Shown in pieces: positions 26,919-34,511 of a stretch of 64,000 nucleotides of DNA (within the stretch, counting starts at the first letter, position 1; every line of letters begins with the position of its first letter). Made by a program: the position numbers and the translations under genes. Where the stretch lies: positions 186,001 to 250,000 of the forward strand of contig NZ_FOBB01000005.1 in NCBI RefSeq assembly GCF_900109685.1, given 5' to 3'. This DNA is from Chitinophaga rupis (GTDB lineage Bacteria; Bacteroidota; Bacteroidia; Chitinophagales; Chitinophagaceae). The notes under the pieces were generated by a model, which did not search any database, was not told where the DNA came from, and was given only the letters and a program-made list of their open reading frames with translations.

Positions 26919-27147
26919 TTGTCTGCGTGTAAATATTCAAAAAAGGACAAAAAAGATTAATCCCCCCAAAAAAAATTCCATCCCCCTGTAAGTAATTCGT
27001 CCCCCTATACCTGTCCTCTATTAACAACCTGTTCTGAAAACCCGGTTCCACTGTCGTGAGCTTGCAGTACTGTTGCCCTTTGTGTAGGCTGGACCCGTCC
27101 AAACAAGCATGTAGCACAATTCTTCATTACCATAAAAATTGAAAAAC

Positions 27148-28320
27148 ATGAAAATTCCACTATCTGTAAACCGCAGCAAAGCCCTGGCTGCCCTCTTGTT
27201 CATCCTCACCTTCACCAGTTGCGCTAAAAAGGAAGTAAAAGAATTAGAAAAAATGTCCGCTGACGGCGCCAGTGAAAGCGCGGTAACTGCCAGCTCCGTA
27301 CAGCCGGTAAAATCAGAAGCGCTGCTGGCCATGCAATGTTATAACAATGCCTTTTATCATGAGTACGGTACTTATGGCCCTTCTTTTAAGGCATATTATT
27401 ATTCCGATATTAATCACACTGGCAGAATGGATTTCTGGAAGCAGGCAGAAGCCATTGAAACTATCATAGACGCCTATACGATCAGCAACGATCCTGATCT
27501 CAAAAACAAAATGGTATACCTGTATAATGGTATGAGGGATGGTTATGGATTGTTGTGGAGCTCTAACATCTATAATGATGATGTGATCTGGGGAGCGCTG
27601 ATGTGTATCCGCGCATTTCAGTTCACCAATGATGGCGGCATGAAAGATATGGCCAAAAACAATTTTGACATGGTTTGGAATCGTGCCTGGGATACCAACC
27701 TGGGGGGCGGATTATGGTGGACCACCGCCAATAACACCAAAAATGCCTGTGTAAATGCACCTGCAGCTATTTGCGCCATGTACCTGTACCAGGCCACCGG
27801 CGACGTCAGCTACCGCGACAAAGCCAAAATGATCATGGACTGGATGGTGAGCAAATTATATAACGCCGGCACCGGGGCGCTTGCAGGGGCCATGAATGCG
27901 GCCGGCAATATTACCGAAGGCACCCGCACCTACACACAGGGTACCTTTATAGGCGCCTGCAACTTACTGCACAATGCCTATCCCTCCAATAATTACAAGG
28001 CAATGGGCGCTAAGGCCATGGACTATACGAAAAACAGCATGTGCAATGCGCAGGGCCTGTTACCGGATGAATATGATAATGAAGATTGCCAGGGCTTTAA
28101 GTCCATTTTTGCACGCTGGGCATGTAAGTTCACGCATGACCAGGGATACCAGGGCACCTATGCCTCCTGGCTTAATTACAATGCGGCAGAAGCCTGGAAC
28201 TACCGGAACTCCAGTGGCCTTATGTGGGGCCAGTGGTGGCGCAGAACGCCGGACAGTTATGTAAACGCTTTTGAAACCACCTGTGGGGTAGCCATGATGA
28301 ATGGGGTGTGGTTGTTTTGA
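27148..28320 (+). CDS. GH76 endo-alpha-1,6-mannanase lipoprotein
   Basis: The start is taken at the ATG of MKIPLSVN; a TTG nine bases upstream is in frame but unlikely. The 390-residue protein has a lipobox ending TSC (about residue 25). The alpha/alpha barrel carries the catalytic Asp pair in IYNDDVIWGALMCIRAF (about Asp144-Asp145) and the typical GGGLWWTTANNTKNACVNAP segment. GH76 enzymes cut the alpha-1,6-mannan backbone of yeast cell walls. With GH92 at 12-14 kb this suggests fungal mannan degradation. Confidence 0.9.
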   Translation: MKIPLSVNRSKALAALLFILTFTSCAKKEVKELEKMSADGASESAVTASSVQPVKSEALLAMQCYNNAFYHEYGTYGPSFKAYYYSDINHTGRMDFWKQAEAIETIIDAYTISNDPDLKNKMVYLYNGMRDGYGLLWSSNIYNDDVIWGALMCIRAFQFTNDGGMKDMAKNNFDMVWNRAWDTNLGGGLWWTTANNTKNACVNAPAAICAMYLYQATGDVSYRDKAKMIMDWMVSKLYNAGTGALAGAMNAAGNITEGTRTYTQGTFIGACNLLHNAYPSNNYKAMGAKAMDYTKNSMCNAQGLLPDEYDNEDCQGFKSIFARWACKFTHDQGYQGTYASWLNYNAAEAWNYRNSSGLMWGQWWRRTPDSYVNAFETTCGVAMMNGVWLF

Positions 28321-28334
28321 TGTTTAAAGAAGAA

Positions 28335-28362
28335 AAGGCCGGCCTTCGCGCCGGCTTTTTTT
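28335..28362 (+). terminator. Rho-independent terminator of the GH76 gene
   Basis: Two GCCGGC arms separated by CTTCGC, flanked by AAAAG on the left and a TTTTTTT run on the right. Confidence 0.85.
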
Positions 28363-28377
28363 GTTCCTCACGTCATC

Positions 28378-28551
28378 CTGGAATTAAGCGATACAACCGC
28401 CCAACAGTCTTTTAAAATTGAGCCGGTAAGATCCACCATTAAAAATAAGGATCTGGTGCTTACCTTTGAGATTCAGGAAGTTTACAAAGGCAATAAATAT
28501 ATGGAGGTTGCAGTAAGTGAGATAAATTTCGACGGGCTGGATGTTCATTGA
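28378..28551 (+). pseudogene. Remnant of a NADase-type glycan-binding domain gene
   Basis: A frame with no ATG reads ELSDTTAQQSFKIEP, then LVLTFEIQEVYKGNKYMEVA and VSEINFDGLDVH before a stop at 28549-28551. The pattern FEI-EVYkGsKYxxxxxSEI is the C-terminal signature I associate with the NADase-type glycan-binding domain. Only about 57 codons remain, directly after the GH76 terminator, so the 5' part has been lost. It cannot be translated as it stands. Confidence 0.55.
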
Positions 28552-28570
28552 TCAATTTCAAAGACTTTAC

Positions 28571-28930
28571 ATGAAAAATTTATGCTGCTTGCTGTTGATG
28601 CTCTTCATTTCTTCCGGCATTTATGCGCAGAAGCCTAAGAACGGCACTTATACTTATACCATAGCATTTGCAGAACACCAGGGCAAGTCTTTAGGCGCCA
28701 CCTGCACTGTTATCATAAAAGGAGATGGTATAAAAGTGATCCACAATGGTAATCCCAACCTGAGTGGTGAAAAAGGAGAGATCATTGATGAAGGTATCAT
28801 CATCAAACATAAGTCCGGCAAATGGATCATCGGGCAATCGCCGGAAGATAAAAATGCAGAAGAGATCGGGGGCTGCTCCGATGGGCCGCTGGTGATTGAT
28901 TTTAAGAATAAGCGGTTGTGGACGTGTTAA
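28571..28930 (+). CDS. Small secreted protein of unknown function
   Basis: The start is set at the ATG giving MKNLCCLLLMLFISSGIYAQ, a clear signal peptide; an in-frame ATG at 28541 overlaps the remnant before it and adds a non-signal extension. The mature part is about 100 residues with GTYTYTIAFAEHQGKSLGAT and ends RLWTC. A NADase-type remnant lies just upstream, and both may derive from one secreted-protein locus. No family was recognised. Confidence 0.7.
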   Translation: MKNLCCLLLMLFISSGIYAQKPKNGTYTYTIAFAEHQGKSLGATCTVIIKGDGIKVIHNGNPNLSGEKGEIIDEGIIIKHKSGKWIIGQSPEDKNAEEIGGCSDGPLVIDFKNKRLWTC

Positions 28931-28942
28931 AGTAATTAATCC

Positions 28943-29572
28943 CTATTTCTTCACCAGCGTATCCACCAACTTCAATGCCTCATTTTGGCTATAAATATAC
29001 CCTTTCAGCGGTTTAGCTGATGGAAGATTATCCTGCTGGTATGTTTCCATTACCTGCAAAGTCCTTACGACCTTTAGTACAGTATGCAGATCTGCCAGCG
29101 TCAGGTTTTTTGCTTCTATCGCTTTTAGCAATTCGTTGTGGCCGGCGGTTAACCCCTGATACTTTTTCAGGCTACCGGCAACCAGCACTTTTATTTTATC
29201 TCGTAAAACAGAATCTTTTATTCCTTCAACATGCTGGCCGGCCACATTGTAATAGATCTCGTTTTTATCATTGAACCTGTTAAACGCTTCAACCGAATCA
29301 TGCCGGCCGGCCTGCAGGGCTTTCAGCTTATCTTCCAATAGTTTCAGATCAGGGTTCTTGCTAACCTGCTCATCATACAAAGATTCAACCAGGTCTTCCC
29401 CTCTTCCTTTTGAAGTAATATCATAAGCAGCGCTATTATCGTCCAAAGCCTTAGGTGTGGCCGGTTGCTGGTGTTGCTGTTGTTGCTGTTGTTGCTGCGC
29501 CCGTCGGGCGGGGATATCACAGGAAGCAATTGTGAGCGCTAAAAATGTTGATAGAATGATAGCTGTTCTCAT
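28943..29572 (-). CDS. Lipoprotein with polyglutamine tract, unknown function
   Basis: This 209-residue protein has a lipoprotein signal (LALTIASC, Cys18), then a Gln-rich tract with eight consecutive Gln after RRA, then a mostly helical domain (SLYDEQVSKNPDLKLLEDKL, VLKVVRTLQVMETYQQ). The helical part may resemble DUF3829-type periplasmic lipoproteins, but I am not certain. It lies 4 bp downstream of a DUF2071 gene on the same strand. Confidence 0.75.
   Translation of the reverse strand: MRTAIILSTFLALTIASCDIPARRAQQQQQQQQHQQPATPKALDDNSAAYDITSKGRGEDLVESLYDEQVSKNPDLKLLEDKLKALQAGRHDSVEAFNRFNDKNEIYYNVAGQHVEGIKDSVLRDKIKVLVAGSLKKYQGLTAGHNELLKAIEAKNLTLADLHTVLKVVRTLQVMETYQQDNLPSAKPLKGYIYSQNEALKLVDTLVKK
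29464..29498. repeat. 9-bp microsatellite encoding polyglutamine
   Basis: TTGCTGTTG-type units repeat in tandem and encode Gln on the minus strand. Units are multiples of three, so slippage would change tract length without a frameshift. Confidence 0.7.
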
Positions 29573-29576
29573 AAAG

Positions 29577-30299
29577 TTATACTTCGTTGGCTGTTTTATT
29601 TTTTATACTCCTCCATTCATGTTCAATATCTGTCATCAACAGCGCATTATCAAACTGAATAGTGCCTTTAGGGAAAAGGGTTTCATTTTCATAGAAGCTG
29701 GAATGTACTTGCTGTACGTCCAGTGGTTGTACCTGCCAGGTATAGGTTTGCAGATTCAGCCCTTCATATTTTTTGCCATTAGGTGAATACCCCAAAGCAC
29801 CCTTTTCAAAAAAAGCAGAAGCTTCTTCCAGGTTTTCAAATATAGAACTGCTGCCCAGGCTATCTGACTTTTTTGCGTCTACGGATATACTGGTATTATC
29901 ACTACTGGTAAAGCTAACATGATAATGTCCGTTACCTTCCTTTACATTGAATTTTGCAAGATAATGTTTGCCCGGAAATATGCGGCCGCCAACGAGGGTG
30001 TTAAGTCTCAGGGATGTATCGCGCCGGGGAATATATACACCTTCCTTTGTAACACCATCCTCATCCCATTCAACGGCAATACGGTGCGCGCCATTTTCTG
30101 AAGAAATCCCAAGCAGATCGGGAAACCCTTTAGGCTTGATGTGCTTTAACCGGATCAGGCAAATGCCAACAATTGCTTTGTCTTTATAAACCTTCGGTCT
30201 GAACGGCGCCGGAATAATGCGCTGAACAACTTGCGGGTCCGCTGTGAAATTAACTAAGATTCTGCGGTCAATATAACCATGTATAATTGGAAGTTTCAT
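29577..30299 (-). CDS. DUF2071 (YqjF-like) family protein
   Basis: The start is set at the ATG of MKLPIIHGYIDRRILVNF; a longer frame would run into the hydroxylase gene. The 240-residue protein shows the family blocks RILVNFTADPQVVQRIIP, AIVGICLIRLKHIKP, GVYIPRRDTSLRLNTLVGGR and LQTYTWQVQPLDV. The function of the family is unknown. It lies 7 bp after the hydroxylase stop and 4 bp before the polyQ lipoprotein gene, so the three probably form an operon. Confidence 0.88.
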   Translation of the reverse strand: MKLPIIHGYIDRRILVNFTADPQVVQRIIPAPFRPKVYKDKAIVGICLIRLKHIKPKGFPDLLGISSENGAHRIAVEWDEDGVTKEGVYIPRRDTSLRLNTLVGGRIFPGKHYLAKFNVKEGNGHYHVSFTSSDNTSISVDAKKSDSLGSSSIFENLEEASAFFEKGALGYSPNGKKYEGLNLQTYTWQVQPLDVQQVHSSFYENETLFPKGTIQFDNALLMTDIEHEWRSIKNKTANEV

Positions 30300-30306
30300 G
30301 TTGCAT

Positions 30307-31008
30307 TCAATAACGCTTATACGTCCCCAGCATCCTGTCCCAGATGCTCGTATAAAATCCAAAGTTATATTCCACGTTCCGGTGATGATTATGATGAAAC
30401 GTAGAAGTTCCCAAAAACTTTACTACCGGCTTATTCCGCAGTTCTTCCGGCAGCGGTTCCAGTCCCAGATGCCCGGCCAATCCAAAAATAACATTCACGG
30501 TCAGGTAAATAGCGATCGCATAAATATTAAAGGGGAATAGTATCAGTAAGCATATCCACAGGCTGCCAAACGCTATAGTCTCTACCGGGTGCAGCACAAA
30601 CAGGTCAATAGGAGAGGGATCTACTGATTCATGATGCAAATGATGCACTGCTTTAAACAAAAAGGTCTTATGAATGAGATAGTGAAATACAAACATCAGC
30701 AGGTCCATGGCAAAGAACAGTAATAAGAAATGGGTAACTATCTGCCAGGATTCTTCCATGGTAATTCTTATCATACCCTTTTCCCACAGCCAGTATCCGG
30801 CATAAGTAACCACGGTGTTCAGCACATTGGTAAGCACACAGTACCACCAGTCGCGGGAGGTAATAGTGCTTTTCACTACACCAGACCTTTTCAGCACTGC
30901 ATTGCCAATAAGCAGCACCAGGAAAGTGATCAGTACATTCTCCGCCAGGAAAACAGCCCAGCGGGCAGGTATAGAGAGATGTAACAGGTATTCGAGAATA
31001 ACGGGCAT
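30307..31008 (-). CDS. Fatty acid hydroxylase/sterol desaturase family membrane protein
   Basis: This 233-residue protein has several membrane helices and the diiron His clusters of the superfamily: HYLIHK, AVHHLHHES and FHHNHHRNVEYNFGFYTSIWD, ending DRMLGTY. Family members hydroxylate or desaturate lipids using O2. The substrate is unknown. It heads the hydroxylase-DUF2071-polyQ lipoprotein group. Confidence 0.93.
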   Translation of the reverse strand: MPVILEYLLHLSIPARWAVFLAENVLITFLVLLIGNAVLKRSGVVKSTITSRDWWYCVLTNVLNTVVTYAGYWLWEKGMIRITMEESWQIVTHFLLLFFAMDLLMFVFHYLIHKTFLFKAVHHLHHESVDPSPIDLFVLHPVETIAFGSLWICLLILFPFNIYAIAIYLTVNVIFGLAGHLGLEPLPEELRNKPVVKFLGTSTFHHNHHRNVEYNFGFYTSIWDRMLGTYKRY

Positions 31009-31246
31009 AACTACCCGAAATTATATATTTCTTTATAATTTATATATTATTTTTTAGTTTAAAATGTTTTTGAAGGCTTACCGCCTGAATGGAAAGTAAA
31101 ATGGGTGAAAGAGCCCAGTTGCTTCCGGTATAAAGCTTTGTAAAGTTCTCCATTAGTAATTAGTTCTCCATGCCACCCCATCTGTATTGGTACGATTTTT
31201 TATACATATCCACTACAAACCTAGTCAACCGTTTAAAACCATTTTT

Positions 31247-31630
31247 ATGACCAATACTATTACCGCTACTACGCAAAAGCAGAAACTCTTAATCATTGAG
31301 GATGAAGGAGAAATGTGTTTACTGATCAACCTTTTACTGGACGGTAAAGAAATGGAGATCGAGCATGTAAAAACTATTGCTGATGCTGTAGAATATTTTC
31401 AACAACAACCGCCGGCCATCGTGCTGCTGGACAATCGCCTGCCGGATGGCTTTGGGCTGGATTTTATTCTTTTCCTGAAAAAGGAATACCCCGCCACCAA
31501 GATCATTATGATCTCCGGTATGGATCCCGCAGCAAAAGATGTCGCCATTGAAATGGGCGCAGATATGTTCCTGGAAAAGCCCTTCACAAAAGCGCAGCTT
31601 TGCCAGTGCATTAATGAGCTGCTACATTAA
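31247..31630 (+). CDS. Single-domain response regulator
   Basis: The start is taken at MTNTITATTQKQKLLIIEDE, since the upstream extension from 31187 lacks receiver features. The 127-residue receiver has Glu/Asp cluster EDEGE, phospho-acceptor Asp62 in VLLDNRLPDGFG, Ser in MISGM and Lys in FLEKPF. There is no output domain. A good terminator follows at 31684. Confidence 0.9.
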   Translation: MTNTITATTQKQKLLIIEDEGEMCLLINLLLDGKEMEIEHVKTIADAVEYFQQQPPAIVLLDNRLPDGFGLDFILFLKKEYPATKIIMISGMDPAAKDVAIEMGADMFLEKPFTKAQLCQCINELLH

Positions 31631-31683
31631 TTAACAGCAGCAGGCATATATAATTGACTAAGTAAAGTAGAGGAATAGGTTAG

Positions 31684-31713
31684 GGCCGTATCATTACGGC
31701 CTTTTCCTTTTTT
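31684..31713 (+). terminator. Terminator of the response regulator gene
   Basis: GGCCGTA (31684-31690) pairs with TACGGCC (31695-31701) around a TCAT loop, followed by TTTTCCTTTTTT. Confidence 0.85.
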
Positions 31714-31803
31714 AAGAGCCGTTTCATTCAAACACCCCAACATTTCCACAATTTACCCCAAAAGTGGAGCCTGAACCACAGAATCGCAGCACCTTACATC
31801 CCG

Positions 31804-32844
31804 ATGAAGGTGCTGAACCGCTATGCCATGGTACACATAATTGGTTGTGTCTTATTCCTGAGCCAACCGGTCTGGTTATATACTGGTCCGCCGGACCGGG
31901 CAGCCCTTTTTTTCTCCAAACCTATGCAGCGGGATCTTATTGGCAATGCGCTGATGCTGGGTTTCTTCTATCTCCATTATTTTATAATAATACCGCGGCT
32001 TTACTTTAAACAAAAACGCCTGCCATACCTGTTAAGCATCCTGGCGGGATTTATAGTGATCTGTTTACTGCCTTCACTTTTAACGGGCAGAAATCCATTC
32101 CTGCAGGGCGCCGCAGCTTATCCACCAATGGATGCGCGCCTGCCGCCCCCGCCACCAGGCCCTTTCCTGGCAGAGGTTAAACACCAGCTGTTCCTTTTTA
32201 TAGCAGTGGTGTTCTTTTCTTTATTACTGCGGATCCGCAGCCGCCGCTATAATGAGCAAAGTACCCGGCAAACCGCGGAACTGGCTACTATCCGGGCGCA
32301 GATCAATCCCCACTTTTTATTCAATACCTTAAACAGCATATATGCGTTGGCGGTACGGAAAGATGATGCTACGGCAGATTCCATCGTGCATCTTTCCGGT
32401 CTCATGCGTTATGTGTTCAGGGAATCAGGGGACCAGAATATCCCATTGCACAAAGAGCTGGAGTACCTGGGAAATTATATTGAGCTGCAGCGTTCCCGTT
32501 TAGGGAATACCGTAGTGATCTGCTATACCCTGGAGCAGGAAGAAATAGGGCCGGCAGGTATTGCCCCGCTGATCCTGATCAGCTTTATTGAAAATGCATT
32601 TAAATACGGCGTTAACCCCGAAGCCGCTTCCCGGGTATCCATACACATCAAAGTGTCCAAAAAAACCTTATATTTATCAGTGCATAACTATAAGGTAGTG
32701 TTGCCGCAGCATTCATTTTCCAGCGGAATAGGGGTGCACAATGCCAAAGAACGTTTGGAATTGTTGTATCCCGGTAAGCATAAGCTGGAAATAACAGAAG
32801 ATGCGCACCACTACCAGGTGACACTGATAATGGAACTGCTATGA
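31804..32844 (+). CDS. LytS-type sensor histidine kinase
   Basis: This 346-residue protein has about four membrane helices in residues 10-145, including a Pro-rich loop (ARLPPPPPG). The His_kinase domain follows: phospho-acceptor His170 in AQINPHFLFNTLNSIYAL, then HKELEYLGNYIELQRSR and the ATPase block SFIENAFKYGV. It overlaps the LytTR regulator by 4 bp, a classic kinase-regulator pair. The signal is unknown. The pair lies 1 kb from the end of the peptide-export operon and could control it, but no binding site was identified. Confidence 0.93.
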   Translation: MKVLNRYAMVHIIGCVLFLSQPVWLYTGPPDRAALFFSKPMQRDLIGNALMLGFFYLHYFIIIPRLYFKQKRLPYLLSILAGFIVICLLPSLLTGRNPFLQGAAAYPPMDARLPPPPPGPFLAEVKHQLFLFIAVVFFSLLLRIRSRRYNEQSTRQTAELATIRAQINPHFLFNTLNSIYALAVRKDDATADSIVHLSGLMRYVFRESGDQNIPLHKELEYLGNYIELQRSRLGNTVVICYTLEQEEIGPAGIAPLILISFIENAFKYGVNPEAASRVSIHIKVSKKTLYLSVHNYKVVLPQHSFSSGIGVHNAKERLELLYPGKHKLEITEDAHHYQVTLIMELL

Positions 32845-33536
32845 TAACTGCTATTGCACTGGACGACGAACCCCCAGCGCTGGAAATTATTAAAGGTTTT
32901 TGCGCGAATATTCCTACTGTAGACCTGAAAAAAACCTTTACTAAAGCCGGAGAAGCTTTTGAATACCTGGAAAAATACCCGGTAGACCTGCTGTTGCTGG
33001 ACATTAACATGCCCTCTGTAAACGGCATTGACTTCTATAAAAGAGTGCCCGCCCGGGTGATGGTTATCTTTACCACTTCTTTTAGCGAATACGCAGTGGA
33101 AAGCTATAACCTCAGCGCCGTGGATTACCTGGTAAAACCCTACACCCTGCAACGTTTTACACAAGCCATAGAAAAAGCAAATATAGCGCATGAGCTGCGG
33201 CAAAAGGCCGCCGTACCGGGTAATGATCATATTACCCTGCGTGTGGATTATGGCCTGGTAAAAATTCATTTCTCCGACATTCTTTTTATGGAAGGATTGG
33301 ATAATTATTTAAAGATCCACCTGAAAGATAAGAACCCCGTAATAGTAAGAATGACCCTGAAAGCCATCCTGGAAAAATTACCCGCTCCTGTATTTGTACG
33401 CGTGCACCGTTCCTTTATTGTACCCTTATCGCAGGTAGCTGGCGTGCGTAACAAAATGATCGTACTGCACTGCGGGGAAGAAGTGCCCTTAAGCAATAAC
33501 TATGAAGATGAGTTCATGCACCTGCTGAACCGTTAG
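32841..33536 (+). CDS. LytTR-family response regulator
   Basis: This 231-residue protein has a receiver (DDE at 8-10, phospho-acceptor Asp54 in LLLDINMPSVNG, Lys in YLVKPY) and a C-terminal LytTR DNA-binding domain (about 130-230: ITLRVDYGLVKIHFSDILFM, VRVHRSFIVPLSQV). It is translationally coupled to the kinase gene. Confidence 0.95.
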   Translation: MITAIALDDEPPALEIIKGFCANIPTVDLKKTFTKAGEAFEYLEKYPVDLLLLDINMPSVNGIDFYKRVPARVMVIFTTSFSEYAVESYNLSAVDYLVKPYTLQRFTQAIEKANIAHELRQKAAVPGNDHITLRVDYGLVKIHFSDILFMEGLDNYLKIHLKDKNPVIVRMTLKAILEKLPAPVFVRVHRSFIVPLSQVAGVRNKMIVLHCGEEVPLSNNYEDEFMHLLNR

Positions 33537-33787
33537 AACTGCCTGCCATACTGCATTTCCACTTGTTGTCAACACTATTTGTGTGCTGTAATTATTCGTA
33601 TCAGGAATAATTGAGGTCTGCTTTAAAATGAAATACCACAGAAACCGGCGCATTCACCCCAATTATTAAAAGCCGTGTTCACATTTAATTCATCTTTGTA
33701 TCAGAAAGAACGACAGATAGTAACCAGGATTACACAAGAGAACAGGAATTGATTGAGCAGAATGTTACCGGTTTAAAACAAGATGTT

Positions 33788-34135
33788 ATGAAGATAAAAA
33801 GCGTGCTTGTTTACGACGGATCACTCACTATTACCACCGTGTTGTTGCTTGCCAGCTCCAAATTGGAGGATGATAATATAAGCCCCGTTGTATACCTAAG
33901 CGCGCTTCATTCCCGATCATTAACCGCTAACACCTTTAAAGAAACGGCCGACAGGCTATACACCAACAGCCAAACCTACAACATTAGCAGTACACCGGGC
34001 GCCAGCGGAGCGGCAACATTTGAGTATCTGGAGGGGCGAAAGAGTTCCCTGGCGCCAATTGTGTGTGTCGTAACCTATGCCAACATTAAGGATGTGGAAT
34101 TTATTTCGAAGTGGGTCTGTCCGCCCTATGCCTGA
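33788..34135 (+). CDS. Doubtful hypothetical protein
   Basis: From the ATG at 33788 (MKIKSVLVYDGSLTITT) the frame encodes 115 residues without signal peptide, membrane segment or recognised domain. An upstream TTG at 33749 is in frame. The composition is protein-like and a plausible transcript end lies downstream, but nothing else supports it. Confidence 0.35.
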   Translation: MKIKSVLVYDGSLTITTVLLLASSKLEDDNISPVVYLSALHSRSLTANTFKETADRLYTNSQTYNISSTPGASGAATFEYLEGRKSSLAPIVCVVTYANIKDVEFISKWVCPPYA

Positions 34136-34309
34136 TTCAATGCGGCAGCCTTGAAAATGAAATACTGTTGGAATGCGCTGCAATGTACCGTTGCACAGCC
34201 GGTCGTTGCAGCCATCCGGCAGGGATCTGTAAAATGAGAAAAAATTAGGTGACATACATTATAACAGGGGGACAAAACCAATTTTTATTGTTTACTGGGG
34301 TGGAATGCT

Positions 34310-34370
34310 GCCGGCGCTCTTGATGGTACAAGTAGGATGGGGATAGTTTATGTGGAGCGCCGGCGTTTTT
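34310..34370 (+). terminator. Perfect 10-bp hairpin with 35-nt loop and T-run
   Basis: GCCGGCGCTC (34310-34319) pairs exactly with GAGCGCCGGC (34355-34364), followed by GTTTTTTATT. The long loop is unusual for a simple terminator. Confidence 0.6.
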
Positions 34371-34463
34371 TATTCATCAGCTTATTTATAACATCACTAT
34401 CGTGTTTTATATAGAACAGTATTGAACAACATTAGCAATCGTGGGGGCACACAATGAAAGAAG

Positions 34464-34493
34464 CCGTCTCAAAGATAATTGAGGCGGTTTTTT
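34464..34493 (+). terminator. Rho-independent terminator (plus strand)
   Basis: CCGTCTCAA (34464-34472) pairs with TTGAGGCGG (34479-34487) with one G-U pair and a 6-nt loop, followed by TTTTTTCT. On the minus strand it could also slow transcription leaving the exporter gene, though the T-tract there is poor. Confidence 0.75.
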
Positions 34494-34511
34494 CTACTAT
34501 ACAGTACCCTT

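Larger units (their letters stand above)
34136..34511. other. Intergenic region with two plus-strand terminator-like hairpins
   Basis: This 376-bp gap lies between convergent units and has no supported ORF. It holds a hairpin with long loop at 34310-34370 and a second terminator at 34464-34493, both with T-tracts on the plus strand. It may carry an unannotated plus-strand RNA. Confidence 0.5.

Noticed and set aside
33749..33787. TTG start for the doubtful ORF at 33.8 kb
   Set aside because: An ATG lies 13 codons later and the extra residues show no conserved feature.
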